From positions 186,001-250,000 of the forward strand of contig JAVJTA010000017.1 in assembly GCA_040219135.1 (NCBI GenBank): a stretch of DNA of 64,000 nt. The letters run 5' to 3'. Below the pieces are notes generated by a model. That model worked only from the letters and a program-made list of their open reading frames with translations, made no database searches and was not told the origin of the DNA. Positions within the stretch are counted from its first letter, which is position 1. Every line of letters begins with the position of its first letter. The position numbers were made by a program, and so were the translations under genes. This DNA is from UBA7803 sp040219135 (GTDB lineage: Bacteria > Pseudomonadota > Gammaproteobacteria > Pseudomonadales > Azotimanducaceae). Shown here in pieces: positions 36,076 through 45,030 of this stretch.

Positions 36076-36143
36076 CAGCCGCGGCTCTCGTTCAGCCGCG
36101 GCTCTCGATCAGCCGCGGCGCTCGATTAGCCGCGGCGCTCGAT
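36076..36143. repeat. Four 17-bp tandem repeats spanning the stop codon of the next gene
   Basis: Units CAGCCGCGGCTCTCGTT (36076-36092), CAGCCGCGGCTCTCGAT (36093-36109), CAGCCGCGGCGCTCGAT (36110-36126) and TAGCCGCGGCGCTCGAT (36127-36143). The last includes most of the stop codon (TTA on the plus strand, 36126-36128) and the final codons ERRG of the leftward small membrane protein gene, and the other three extend downstream of that gene. They appear to be a multiplied gene end. Confidence 0.8.
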
Positions 36144-36506
36144 CACCAGCACCTCGTAGCGGCCTTTCGGGCCGATGAAGGTCGAGCCTATCCAGGCGGT
36201 GATGCTCACCACCAGGCTGCCGAACAGGGCGGAGAAGAAGCCGCCCACCTGAAAGCCGTCGAGCAGCCACGCCACCAGGGCGAGCATGCCGGCATTTACC
36301 ACCAGCAGGAAGCCGCCGAGGCTGATCAAGGTGATGGGCAGGGTGAGCAGAACGACGATGGGCCGGATCACGGCGTTCACCAGCCCGAGGACTGCAGCGG
36401 CCAGCAGCAGCGTGCCGAAGCTGTCGGCGCGCACCCCGGGAATCAGGGCGGCCGCCAGCCACAAGCCGCCGGCGATGATCAGCACGCGAACGACGATTCC
36501 GAGCAT
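36126..36506 (-). CDS. Four-TM small membrane protein, phage-holin/YvlD-like family
   Basis: A 126-residue protein with four hydrophobic helices and the typical LVNAVIRPIVVLLTLPITLI segment of the family called mycobacterial 4TMS phage holin or YvlD. Members are widespread in chromosomes and have no proven lytic role. The C-terminal ERRG and the stop codon are part of a 17-bp tandem repeat. It converges on the alanyl-tRNA editing gene. Confidence 0.8.
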   Translation of the reverse strand: MLGIVVRVLIIAGGLWLAAALIPGVRADSFGTLLLAAAVLGLVNAVIRPIVVLLTLPITLISLGGFLLVVNAGMLALVAWLLDGFQVGGFFSALFGSLVVSITAWIGSTFIGPKGRYEVLVIERRG

Positions 36507-36617
36507 GGCGTGAGTTTACCCAGGTGGCATCGGCTCCGCCATCTGGGCATCATGGCGACGCGTTTCAGGGCCGGCCGCCCTGTCTTTCATTCTGGTAAGC
36601 GTCAGGGAGCCGCCGTC

Positions 36618-37082
36618 ATGAAAATTGCCAACCAATGCGTCGTTGCCATCCATTACACCCTCACCGATCAGCAGGGACAGGAACTCGATTCCTCCCGTGG
36701 CCAGGAACCGTTGACCTATCTCCACGGCAAGCAGGGCCTGATTCCGGGTCTCGAGCGAGAGCTCGAGGGACGGGTGCCGGGCGATCAGTTCGAAGCGACG
36801 GTCCAGCCGGAAGACGCGTATGGGGACGTCAACCCGCAACTGGTGCAGGACGTCCCGCTGGAGGTGCTGGAAGGCATCGAAAATCTGCAGGTCGGCATGG
36901 CGCTGCAATCGAAAGCCCCGGATGGAAGCGTGCAGAATCTGCGTGTCGATGCCATCGGCGACGAGACCGCGACGCTGAACGCCAATCACCCGCTGGCCGG
37001 GGCGGTGCTGACCTTCGAGGTGACGGTGGAAAGCGTGCGTGAGGCCACGCCGGAGGAGCTCGAGCACGGCCACGCGCACTAG
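36618..37082 (+). CDS. FKBP-type peptidyl-prolyl isomerase, SlyD-like
   Basis: A 154-residue cytosolic isomerase from ATG 36618 behind GGGAG. The FKBP part (VVAIHYTLTDQQGQELDSS, GKQGLIPGLERELEG) is interrupted by the insert-in-flap chaperone domain (QPEDAYGDVNPQLVQDVP) and resumes with NHPLAGAVLTFEV. This layout is that of SlyD. The metal-binding C-terminal tail is short here (ELEHGHAH) compared with the long histidine-rich tail of E. coli SlyD, so nickel delivery may be weak. It is divergent from the holin-like gene. Confidence 0.87.
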   Translation: MKIANQCVVAIHYTLTDQQGQELDSSRGQEPLTYLHGKQGLIPGLERELEGRVPGDQFEATVQPEDAYGDVNPQLVQDVPLEVLEGIENLQVGMALQSKAPDGSVQNLRVDAIGDETATLNANHPLAGAVLTFEVTVESVREATPEELEHGHAH

Positions 37083-37543
37083 GTCGCCCTCGAGGTCCGT
37101 CTGCGCCCGGAGGCGCCGGCGTCAGGCGGCGTCGCGATCCGGGGTGCCGCCGTCGCGGTCGTTGGCCTCCGCCTGACCGGTCAGATCGACGCGCCCAGCG
37201 AGGGCGCGCGGACTTCCCACCTCGAAAGACGCCGCTTCGGGGCTGAGCACGGCGGTGAACCAGAACAGCAGGCGGTTCTGCGGCGCCTTCGGGTCGCCGG
37301 GGGCTCGGGTCCTGCGGGTCGTGGGAGTCTGCGACATCTCTTGTGCGTTGCGGTTTTGTGCGGTGCAGTATAGCCGATCGGGCGCGCTGTTGCACTGCAG
37401 CATGGCCATTCCGCCTGGCGTTGCGGCAGTTAAGAGCAATATTTTTGGCTTTCTCCCGCTCCCGGGCGCACCCGCTTTGCGGTGCGCACGGGGCGCGTGT
37501 TGCGTAGAATTCCGCCGCAATTTCCCGCAACCGGAAGGCCACC
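37083..37543. other. 460-bp region with at most one small gene
   Basis: Between the SlyD-like and thiolase genes only one weak small reading frame on the minus strand was seen (37122-37337). The part next to the thiolase holds TAAGAGCAATATTTTTGG at 37429-37446 and a TAGAAT -10-like box at 37505-37510, without a convincing -35. This is probably where the thiolase promoter lies. Confidence 0.4.
37122..37337 (-). CDS. Possible small protein of unknown function
   Basis: A 71-residue frame from ATG 37337 (MSQTPTTRRTRAPGDPKAP) that ends in an acidic, polar tail. A run with LLFWFTAVLS could be a short hydrophobic segment. The ribosome site is weak (AAGAG directly before the ATG) and I recognise no family. 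It may be real because the gap is otherwise unusually long, but GC-rich DNA makes such frames by chance. Confidence 0.3.
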   Translation of the reverse strand: MSQTPTTRRTRAPGDPKAPQNRLLFWFTAVLSPEAASFEVGSPRALAGRVDLTGQAEANDRDGGTPDRDAA

Positions 37544-38707
37544 ATGGAAAACGTCTACATCGTCGAAGCCGCCCGCAGCCCCATCGGCAAGCGAGGCAAG
37601 GGTCTGGCGGGGCTGATGCCCGCGGATCTGCTCGGTGCCATACAGAAAGCCGCCCTGGAGCGCAGCGGCATCGATCCGGCGCGGGTCGGACAGGTCATCG
37701 GCGGGTGCGTGTCCCAGGTCGGTGAGCAGTCGTTCAACATTGCCCGGATCGCCTGGCTGTCCCAGGGCCTGCCGGAGGAGATTGCCGCAACGACGGTGGA
37801 CTCCCAGTGCGGATCGAGCCAGCAGGCCACGTCCCTCGGCGCCGCCATGGTAGCGTCCGGCATGGAAGACATCGTCATGTGCTGCGGCGTCGAGATGATG
37901 TCCCGGGTGCCCCTGGGCTCGAACATGAAGGACGGCGTGCCCATGGGCGAAAGCTACATGGCCCACTATCAGCCCACCAGCCAGTTCCAGGGCGCGGCGA
38001 TGATCGCCGAGGAGTACCAGATCACCCGTGCCGACACCGACGCCTTCGGCCTGCGCAGTCAGGAGCGCGCCAGCCGGGCCTGGCAGGAAGGCCGCTTCGA
38101 GCGCGAGATCGTGGCGGTCGAGGCCCCGGTGCTCGACGACCAGGGCAAGCCCACCGCGGAGAAGCGCACCATCAGCCGCGACGAGGGACCGCGGCAAACC
38201 ACGCTGGCGGGCCTGCAGGGGCTGAATCCGGTCCCCGGTCAGGAGATCCATACGGCGGGCACCAGCTCCCAGGTTTCCGACGGCGCGGCGGTGGTGATTC
38301 TCGCCAGCCAGAAAGCCGTGGACGAACTCGGGCTGAAGCCGCGCGCACGCATCGTTGCCACCACCCTGGTCGGCGTGGATCCGGTGACCATGCTGAAAGG
38401 GCCGATTCCTGCCAGCCGCAAGGTGCTGGATCAGGCCGGCCTGTCGGTGGACGACATCGCCGTGTTCGAGGTCAACGAAGCCTTCGCCTCGGTAGTGCTG
38501 GCCTGGGAAAAGGAACTGTCGCCGGATCCCGAGCGGGTCAATCCGAACGGCGGCGCCATTGCCCTCGGTCACCCCACCGGTTCCACCGGTGCGCGCCTGA
38601 TCACCACCGCACTCCACGAACTCGAGCGCAGCGGTGGCCGCTACGGGCTCATCGCCATGTGCTGCGGCGGCGGCCTCGGCAGCGGCACCATCATCGAGCG
38701 CCTGTAG
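37544..38707 (+). CDS. Thiolase (acetyl-CoA C-acyltransferase)
   Basis: A 387-residue thiolase. The nucleophile is C89 in DSQCGSSQ, the histidine H343 lies in GGAIALGHPTGSTGAR, and the second cysteine is C373 in MCCGGGLG, with NEAFASV before it. It would cleave 3-oxoacyl-CoA with CoA, or run in reverse. In this window there are no fadB-like partners next to it, so it may belong to a dispersed beta-oxidation set or act in aromatic-acid or steroid breakdown. A short GC hairpin follows the stop codon. Confidence 0.88.
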   Translation: MENVYIVEAARSPIGKRGKGLAGLMPADLLGAIQKAALERSGIDPARVGQVIGGCVSQVGEQSFNIARIAWLSQGLPEEIAATTVDSQCGSSQQATSLGAAMVASGMEDIVMCCGVEMMSRVPLGSNMKDGVPMGESYMAHYQPTSQFQGAAMIAEEYQITRADTDAFGLRSQERASRAWQEGRFEREIVAVEAPVLDDQGKPTAEKRTISRDEGPRQTTLAGLQGLNPVPGQEIHTAGTSSQVSDGAAVVILASQKAVDELGLKPRARIVATTLVGVDPVTMLKGPIPASRKVLDQAGLSVDDIAVFEVNEAFASVVLAWEKELSPDPERVNPNGGAIALGHPTGSTGARLITTALHELERSGGRYGLIAMCCGGGLGSGTIIERL

Positions 38708-38715
38708 CCTGTCCG

Positions 38716-38737
38716 GGGGCGCCGTTCGCGGCGCCCC
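38716..38737. terminator. 9-bp GC hairpin with TTCG loop between convergent genes
   Basis: GGGGCGCCG (38716-38724), loop TTCG, CGGCGCCCC (38729-38737). It sits between the stops of the thiolase (+) and histidine phosphatase (-) genes. No T-run follows on either strand, so it is a stable hairpin that may act as a two-way terminator or mRNA end protector rather than a classical rho-independent terminator. Confidence 0.5.
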
Positions 38738-38754
38738 GACGCCGTCGCGATCGA

Positions 38755-39489
38755 TCAGTCGCCGAGCCGTTCGGCCACGCGCTGGGCGGTCTGCTCCATG
38801 GTGGTGAGGTGCATGCCGGACTTGTTCAGGTCGTAGCCGGTGAGGTTGATCGCGCGGATCAGAAAGCGCTCGGTGCTGCCGTCGTCGGCGTGGTCCACGT
38901 CGATGATGTTCAGGCAGGCATTGTCCTGTTCGATGCTCATGCGGCCCTGCCAGGGCAGGTTCATCACGTGATTGAACAGCATGCGGTTGACGGCGCCGTG
39001 CAGCACCAGCAGCAGCTGGCGCCAGTCGGGGTCGGCGAGAATGGCGTCGAAGGCGGGCACCACCCGGGCGGCGAAGTCCACGAATCGCTCGCCGCCGAGG
39101 AAGCGAGCCTCGGGCTGGTCTGCGCCCGCCCAGGGGTTGGCCACGTGGGCCAGCCAGACGGTGACGTCGGCGACCGGATGGTCCCGATCCGCGCCGCGGA
39201 TTTCCTCCAGTTCCGGACGCGTTTCGAGCGCCGGCCGGTCGCGTCCGGCGAGCACCAGGCGGGCGGTCTCCACGGTCCGCGGCAGGCCGGAGCAGATGGC
39301 CCGATCGAAGGGCACGCTGGCGAGCACGGCCGCCTGCTTGCGCGCCTGAATCCGGCCCTGCTCGGTGAGTGCGACGTTGCGCGGGTCGTCGGTCACGGTG
39401 CCGTCCGCGGCCACGTAGGCGGCCTCGCCGTGGCGCATCAGGAAGATCCGTCGGCGGTTCGGGGGTATGAAGCGCGAGGTCGTGGTCAT
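38755..39489 (-). CDS. Histidine phosphatase (phosphoglycerate mutase-like) family protein
   Basis: A 244-residue protein from ATG 39489, which overlaps the stop of the CoA-transferase gene. The catalytic LMRHGEA places the phospho-histidine at H20; a second histidine lies in LLLVLHGAVNRML, with E/R residues between. Substrates range from sugar phosphates to phosphoproteins. Coupling to a CoA-transferase gene suggests a role in the same metabolic unit, but none is obvious. It converges on the thiolase gene. Confidence 0.82.
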   Translation of the reverse strand: MTTTSRFIPPNRRRIFLMRHGEAAYVAADGTVTDDPRNVALTEQGRIQARKQAAVLASVPFDRAICSGLPRTVETARLVLAGRDRPALETRPELEEIRGADRDHPVADVTVWLAHVANPWAGADQPEARFLGGERFVDFAARVVPAFDAILADPDWRQLLLVLHGAVNRMLFNHVMNLPWQGRMSIEQDNACLNIIDVDHADDGSTERFLIRAINLTGYDLNKSGMHLTTMEQTAQRVAERLGD

Positions 39490-40712
39490 GAATCTGCCTC
39501 CGCGCCGAGCTGAACTACGCCGCGGGCGGCCAGGTCGCGGATGGCGCCCGGCGTGTAGCCCAGGGCGCCGAGAATTTCCGCGCTGTGCTCGCCCAGGGCC
39601 GGCGCGGGTCGTCGCGTTTCGGGTCCGTCCTGGTCCGCGGCATGCCCAGCCTGAACCACACGGACAGTGCCAACGCCCCGCGGGCTCGGCACGTCGGCGA
39701 ACACGCGCCGGGACTCGAACTGGCGGTCGCGCACCGCGTCGGGGAGGGTCCGGATTGGCGCCGCGGGAACGCCGTGCCCGGCAAGCTGCGCGACCCACTC
39801 TGCGGTGCCGCGGGATGCCAGCCGGCCCTGGAGGAACTCGACGATCTCGTCGTAGTGGGCGATGCGGGCCTCCAGCGTGGCGTAGCGGGGATCGGCCAGC
39901 GCCTCGGCGCAGCCGAGCGCCTCGAACAAGCCGCGGATCTGCGCGTCCCGCAGCGCGATCACCTGGATGTAGCCGTCCGCCGAGCGGAACACGTTGGCCG
40001 TCGGCTGACCGGTGGGGGAGCGGTTGCCGATCAGGCCCGGTGTGTCGCCGTTGACCAGGTGGTTGCTGACCTGGGGCGCCTGCAGAACCATGGCCGTGTC
40101 CATCATCGCCACGTCGAGGTACTGACCGGCACCGGTGGCCAGACGCCGGTACAGGGCGGCGGCCAGGACGAACGCCGTGTTCAGCGCGGTGGCCATGTCC
40201 ACGGGCATGTAACCGGTGCGGGTCGGGCCGGTCTCCGGGTGTCCGGTGATGGCCATCATTCCGGAATCCGCCTGTATGGCCCCGTCGTAGGCGGCGGTGT
40301 CCGCCCGGGGGCCGTGCTGGCCGTAGCCGGAGATCGAGCAGTACACCAGGTCGGGACGCAGCGCGCGCAGCGCCGCCTGGTCGAGACCGAGACGCGCCAT
40401 CACCCCGGGCCGGAAGTTCTCCACCACCACGTCGGACCCGGCCACGAGTTCGTGCACGATCCCGATGGCTTCCGGTGCTTTGAGGTCCAGGGCCAGGCTG
40501 CGCTTGTTCAGGTTGCAGGTGAGAAACGACGGCGACATGCCGGGCCCGGCGGCGGCTCTGGCGTTCATCAGGCCGCGGGTCTGATCGCCGGTGCCCGGCT
40601 GCTCGATCTTGATCACGTCGGCGCCCAGCACCGCAAGCTGCTGGGTCGCGAACGGCCCGGCCAGCACCTGGGTGAAGTCGAGCACGCGGATACCGGAGAA
40701 AGCCTGGGTCAT
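39486..40712 (-). CDS. Type III CoA transferase (CaiB/BaiF family)
   Basis: A 408-residue enzyme that moves CoA between carboxylic acids. It begins with the family's GIRVLDFTQVLAGPFATQ; the catalytic aspartate is D143 in AAYDGAIQADSG; VVENFRPGVMARLGL and NPxG-like loops are present. Members act on carnitine, bile acids, oxalate, 2-methylacyl (racemase branch) and aryl acids. The order with an upstream divergent acyl-CoA synthetase, Ldh-type oxidoreductase and aldehyde dehydrogenase suggests a shared acid-degradation unit. The promoter region with the synthetase is 154 bases. Confidence 0.86.
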   Translation of the reverse strand: MTQAFSGIRVLDFTQVLAGPFATQQLAVLGADVIKIEQPGTGDQTRGLMNARAAAGPGMSPSFLTCNLNKRSLALDLKAPEAIGIVHELVAGSDVVVENFRPGVMARLGLDQAALRALRPDLVYCSISGYGQHGPRADTAAYDGAIQADSGMMAITGHPETGPTRTGYMPVDMATALNTAFVLAAALYRRLATGAGQYLDVAMMDTAMVLQAPQVSNHLVNGDTPGLIGNRSPTGQPTANVFRSADGYIQVIALRDAQIRGLFEALGCAEALADPRYATLEARIAHYDEIVEFLQGRLASRGTAEWVAQLAGHGVPAAPIRTLPDAVRDRQFESRRVFADVPSPRGVGTVRVVQAGHAADQDGPETRRPAPALGEHSAEILGALGYTPGAIRDLAARGVVQLGAEADS

Positions 40713-40866
40713 GACACGTCTCTTCAGCGGCCGAAATACACCAGAGTCAGCGGCGAAAGCCTATCATGTCTGCGCGCGGATCCCGGAGTGGCGGCCGGCG
40801 TCGCCGGGCTCCACTTCGCGGGCTCGATCTGGGACACTCACGCTATCCATCGGGGAGTGGCCAGTC

Positions 40867-42381
40867 ATGCACACCTTTGCCGATCCGTTGCAGCGCGCGC
40901 TGCAGATCGCCGCCGACCGGACGGCCGTGATCTCTGGAGCGAAGTCGTTCAGCTACCGGGAATTCCACGAACGCTGCTGCCGGCTGGCCGGGGCCCTCTC
41001 CACGCTCGGCGTGGCGCGCGGCGAGCGCGTGGCGATTCTCGCCGCCAACGGCCACGAGTACCTGGAGACCTACGTCGGCGTGCCGGCTTCGGGCCGGGTG
41101 GTGGTGCCGCTGAATACGCGCCATGCGGAACCCGAACTGCACTACGCGCTGGAGGATTCCGGCGCCCGGGTGCTGATCACCGACCGTGACCCGGGACGAC
41201 TCGGCGCCGTGGTCGATCACGTGATCAGCCTTGGCGACAGCTACGAGTCCGCGCTGGCTGGCGCCACCGGCGAGCCGCTCGGCGACGGCATCACCGAGGA
41301 CGATCTGGCGGGCCTGTTCTACACCGGCGGCACCACGGGGAAGTCCAAGGGGGTGATGCTGTCCCATCGCAACCTGATCGCCAACACCTTTCACTGGCTC
41401 GCCACCGTGCCCCAGAGCGCCGACGACCGCTATCTGGTGATGGCGCCGCTGTTCCACGCCGCCGGCTCCAACAGCGTTCTCGGCAGCATCTGGACCGGCG
41501 GCTGCCAGGTCACCCTGGCGGCCTTCGAACCGGACGCCGCCCTCGATCTCATCGAGCAGCACGGCATCACCGAATCCCTGGGCGTGCCGACCATGCTCGC
41601 CGCCATGGTGGAGGCGCAGAACAAGCGGCCGCGCAAGGTGTCCACGGTACGCATGCTCGCCCACGGCGGCTCCCCCGTCGCCACGGAAGTGCTGCGGCGC
41701 TGTGCGAAGGCCTTCCCCAACGCTCAGCTGGTCGAGGTCTACGGGGCCACGGAGCTGTCGCCGCTGGCGACCGCGCTGGTCGGCGAAGAACGCCTGCTCG
41801 ACAGTCCGCGGGCGCGTTCCTGCGGGCAGGCGATCCTGGGCAACGCCATTCGGATTCTCAATCCGGACGGCGAGGACGTGGTGCGCGGCGAGGTGGGCGA
41901 GGTGGTGGTCCGGGGCCCGAACGTCATGCAGGGCTACTGGAACAAGCCCGAGCAGACCGCCGCGGTGCTCAAGGAGAGCGGCTACTGGACCGGCGATCTC
42001 GGCTTCATGGACGAGGCGGGCTATCTCTGCCTGGTCGATCGCAGCAAGGACATGATCGTCAGCGGCGGCGAGAACGTGTACTGCACCGAGGTGGAGGAAG
42101 TGCTCTACCAGCACGAGGCGGTACTGGAAGCGGCCGCGTTCGGCGTGCCCGACGACAAGTGGGGCGAAGCGGTATGGGCGGTGGTCGTGCCCCGGGAAGA
42201 GTTCCACAACGTCGATCCCGCCGAGATCATCCGCTTCTGCAAGGGTCAGATCGGCGGCTACAAGGTGCCGAAGGGCATCGACATCCGCCACGATCCGCTG
42301 CCGAAGTCCGGTCCGGGCAAAGTGCTCAAACGCGAGCTCCGGGCGCCCTATTGGGAAGGCCACGACCGCAGCGTCAACTGA
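40867..42381 (+). CDS. AMP-dependent acyl-CoA synthetase
   Basis: A 504-residue adenylate-forming ligase with ATG 40867 behind GGGGAG. Motifs are FYTGGTTGKSKGV (P-loop), EVYGATELSP, GYWTGDLGFMDEAG, VDRSKDMIVSGGENV and PKSGPGKVLKREL with the catalytic lysine. This resembles long-chain or aryl acyl-CoA ligases of the FadD13/FadK group. It is the first of three or four rightward genes: ligase, Ldh-type oxidoreductase, aldehyde dehydrogenase, acyltransferase. Confidence 0.86.
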   Translation: MHTFADPLQRALQIAADRTAVISGAKSFSYREFHERCCRLAGALSTLGVARGERVAILAANGHEYLETYVGVPASGRVVVPLNTRHAEPELHYALEDSGARVLITDRDPGRLGAVVDHVISLGDSYESALAGATGEPLGDGITEDDLAGLFYTGGTTGKSKGVMLSHRNLIANTFHWLATVPQSADDRYLVMAPLFHAAGSNSVLGSIWTGGCQVTLAAFEPDAALDLIEQHGITESLGVPTMLAAMVEAQNKRPRKVSTVRMLAHGGSPVATEVLRRCAKAFPNAQLVEVYGATELSPLATALVGEERLLDSPRARSCGQAILGNAIRILNPDGEDVVRGEVGEVVVRGPNVMQGYWNKPEQTAAVLKESGYWTGDLGFMDEAGYLCLVDRSKDMIVSGGENVYCTEVEEVLYQHEAVLEAAAFGVPDDKWGEAVWAVVVPREEFHNVDPAEIIRFCKGQIGGYKVPKGIDIRHDPLPKSGPGKVLKRELRAPYWEGHDRSVN

Positions 42382-42393
42382 AGGTCGGTGTCG

Positions 42394-43452
42394 ATGGGTG
42401 AACGCTATGCCGCCGCCGCGCTGGAGGAATTCAGCACGGCGCTGTTCCGCGGCGCCGGGCTCGCCGAAGAACGCGCCCGGGCGCTGGCGCGAACGTTCGT
42501 CGACGCCGATCTGCTCGGCTTCACCACCCACGGTCTGCAGCGCGTGCCGATCAACCTGCAGTGGCTGGCCGACGGCGTCACCCAGCGCACGGGTGAGCCC
42601 CGGGTGTGCAGCGATCGCGCCGCGGCGTTCTCCTGGGACGCGAGTTTCCTGCCCGGTCCCTGGGTGCTGCGGCAGGCGGTAGCCGAGGCCATGCGCCGCG
42701 CCCGCAGCGGCGGCATTGCGGCCGCGACGCTTGCGCGCTGCACCCACGTCGCCTGCCTCGCCGCCTATCTGGTTCCGGTAATCGAAGCGGAGCTGGTCGC
42801 CATGCTGATGGTCAGCACGCCGGACGAACGCTTCATCAGCCCGTTCGGCGCCCGCCAGGCCGTGTTCTCGAACAACCCCATCGCCTTCTGCGCGCCGACC
42901 TCGACGGCGCCGCTGCTGTTCGACGTGAGCATGGCGATCACCGCCGGGGGCCAGGTGGCGCGCGCGGCCCGGGAGGGCCGGCGGCTGCCGGAGCCGTGTC
43001 TCAAGACCGCCGACGGGGCGGCCAGCGACGATCCCGCGGTGATGGACGATGATCCGCCCGGCACGGTGATGCCCATCGGTGGCCTCGGCCACGGCCACAA
43101 GGGCTACGCGCTGACCCTGATGACCGAGGTGCTGTCCCAGGCGCTCGGCGGTCACGGTCGCAGTAACGCCGCCGGCGAAGGCGAAGCCAATTCCGTGTAT
43201 CTGGAGATCATCGACCCGCGCGCGTTCGCGCCCTGGGCGGACTATCTGCGGGAGGTGGACCATCTGGTCGCCGCCTGCCGCGGCGCAACGCCGGACGTCC
43301 CGGACGATCCCGTGCGGGTGCCGGGAGCGCGGGCCTGGGCGCGCCGCCGTGACGCACTCGAGCGGGGGCTTGTGCCCTACCCGGGCGTCATCGACGCCAT
43401 GCGCCCCTGGGCGGAACGCTTCGGGGTGACGCTGCCAGAGCCGCTCGCCTGA
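42394..43452 (+). CDS. Malate/L-lactate dehydrogenase-type (Ldh_2) oxidoreductase
   Basis: A 352-residue NAD(P)-dependent enzyme; ATG 42394 has AAGG nine bases upstream, GTG 42388 being an alternative. Family marks are LLGFTTHGLQRVP with the catalytic histidine, FSNNPIAFCAPT, LFDVSMAITAGG and LGHGHKGYALTLMTEVL. The family, unlike classical LDH or MDH, has its own fold and includes ureidoglycolate, 2,3-diketogulonate and sulfolactate dehydrogenases. It would oxidise a 2-hydroxy acid. It sits 12 bases after the acyl-CoA synthetase gene. Confidence 0.84.
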   Translation: MGERYAAAALEEFSTALFRGAGLAEERARALARTFVDADLLGFTTHGLQRVPINLQWLADGVTQRTGEPRVCSDRAAAFSWDASFLPGPWVLRQAVAEAMRRARSGGIAAATLARCTHVACLAAYLVPVIEAELVAMLMVSTPDERFISPFGARQAVFSNNPIAFCAPTSTAPLLFDVSMAITAGGQVARAAREGRRLPEPCLKTADGAASDDPAVMDDDPPGTVMPIGGLGHGHKGYALTLMTEVLSQALGGHGRSNAAGEGEANSVYLEIIDPRAFAPWADYLREVDHLVAACRGATPDVPDDPVRVPGARAWARRRDALERGLVPYPGVIDAMRPWAERFGVTLPEPLA

Positions 43453-43538
43453 CGCCCCACGGTGTTTCACGGGGCGCTCGCGCGGCGCCTCGGAGGCGGT
43501 GTTAGGATGGCGCCCTGCTCAGCATCAGGGAGTCCAAC

Positions 43539-44993
43539 ATGCAGCTCAAAGACCCCAATCTTCTGAGAGTTCAGGCCTACGTCGACGGCGCCTGGATCGA
43601 CGCCGACGATGGCTCGACCAACAAGGTGATCAACCCCTCCACCGGGGAGACCATCGCCGAAGTGGCGAAATGCGGCCGCGCCGAAACGGCGCGCGCCATC
43701 GACGCCGCGGAGCGCGCCCAGAAGGACTGGGCGCGGCGCCCCGCCAAGGAACGTTCCCAGCTGCTGCGGCGTCTGTTCGATCTGATGATGGCGCACCAGG
43801 ACGATCTCGGCCGCATTCTCACCGCGGAGCAGGGCAAGCCGTTGGACGAGGCAAAAGGCGAGATCGCCTACGGCGCCGCGTTCATCGAGTGGTTCGCCGA
43901 GGAGGCAAAGCGCGTCTATGGCGATACCATTCCCGGCCCGTCCCCGGACAAGCGCATCGTTACCATCAAGCAGCCGGTCGGGGTGGTCGCCTGCATCACG
44001 CCGTGGAACTTCCCCAACGCCATGCTCACCCGCAAGATCGGCCCGGCCCTGGCCGCGGGGTGCACCGTGGTATGCAAGCCGGCCAACGCCACGCCGCTGT
44101 CGGCGTTCGCCATCGCGGAGCTGTCGGATCGGGTCGGCATTCCGAAGGGTGTGATCAACGTGCTTGCCGGGCGCACCGGCGACATCGGCGAAACGCTGAC
44201 GTCGAGCAGCAAGGTGCGCAAGCTCACCTTCACCGGCTCTACGGAAGTCGGTAAGGAGCTGATCAAGGCCTGCGCGGTGAACGTCAAGCGCACGAGCATG
44301 GAACTGGGCGGCAACGCGCCGTTCATCGTTTTCGACGACGCCGACCTCGATGCAGCCGTGGAGGGCGCGATCGCGTCCAAGTATCGCAACGCCGGCCAGA
44401 CCTGCGTGTGCGCCAACCGCATGCTGGTGCAGTCCAGCGTCTACGACGCGTTCAGCGACAAACTCGCCGCCGCCGTGCGCGAGCTGAAGCTCGGCGACGG
44501 CTTCGAGGCCGGCGTGAAGATCGGTCCGCTGATCGACGCGAATGCGGCCAACGACGTGCTCTCGATGGTCGAGGACGCCGTGCGCCGCGGCGCCCGGCTG
44601 GTGCTCGGCGGCAAGCGGGCGGCCAACGGCGAGGCGTTCGTCGAGCCGGCAGTCCTCACCGGGGTCACCCGCGAGATGCGGGTGTTCAACGAAGAGATCT
44701 TCGGCCCGGTGGCGCCGCTGGTGCGCTTCGATACGGAGGAAGAGGCCATCGAGCTGGCCAACGACACGCCGTTCGGCCTCGCCTCGTACTTCTACGCCCG
44801 GGACATCGGCCGCATCTGGCGGGTCTCGGAGGGGCTCGAGTACGGCATCGTCGGCGTCAACGCCGGACTGATCTCCAACGAGATGGCGCCGTTCGGCGGG
44901 GTCAAGGAGTCGGGCAACGGCCGCGAGGGCTCCAAATACGGCATCGACGACTACGTGGAGATCAAGTACCTGTGCCTCGGCGGCGTAGAGTAG
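43539..44993 (+). CDS. NAD(P)-dependent aldehyde dehydrogenase, succinate-semialdehyde dehydrogenase type
   Basis: A 484-residue aldehyde dehydrogenase. General base E255 lies in SMELGGNAPF and nucleophile C289 in NAGQTCVCANR; FTGSTEVGK and EIFGPVAPL are also present. The whole sequence resembles GabD, including PSPDKRIVTIKQPVGV and MAPFGGVKESGNGREG, so succinate semialdehyde or a closely related short semialdehyde such as glutarate semialdehyde is likely. It lies 86 bases after the Ldh-type gene. The symbol gabD is possible but not assigned. Confidence 0.87.
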   Translation: MQLKDPNLLRVQAYVDGAWIDADDGSTNKVINPSTGETIAEVAKCGRAETARAIDAAERAQKDWARRPAKERSQLLRRLFDLMMAHQDDLGRILTAEQGKPLDEAKGEIAYGAAFIEWFAEEAKRVYGDTIPGPSPDKRIVTIKQPVGVVACITPWNFPNAMLTRKIGPALAAGCTVVCKPANATPLSAFAIAELSDRVGIPKGVINVLAGRTGDIGETLTSSSKVRKLTFTGSTEVGKELIKACAVNVKRTSMELGGNAPFIVFDDADLDAAVEGAIASKYRNAGQTCVCANRMLVQSSVYDAFSDKLAAAVRELKLGDGFEAGVKIGPLIDANAANDVLSMVEDAVRRGARLVLGGKRAANGEAFVEPAVLTGVTREMRVFNEEIFGPVAPLVRFDTEEEAIELANDTPFGLASYFYARDIGRIWRVSEGLEYGIVGVNAGLISNEMAPFGGVKESGNGREGSKYGIDDYVEIKYLCLGGVE

Positions 44994-45030
44994 GCTCCGG
45001 CTTCGCGTTGGACGGGCCGGTCGGGTCCCC

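Noticed and set aside
36126..36506. Holin-like protein as a prophage marker
   Set aside because: The four-helix family is widespread without phages, and nothing phage-like surrounds it.
38716..38737. Classical rho-independent terminator
   Set aside because: The stem is strong but no T-run follows on either strand; it is listed only as a hairpin with moderate confidence.
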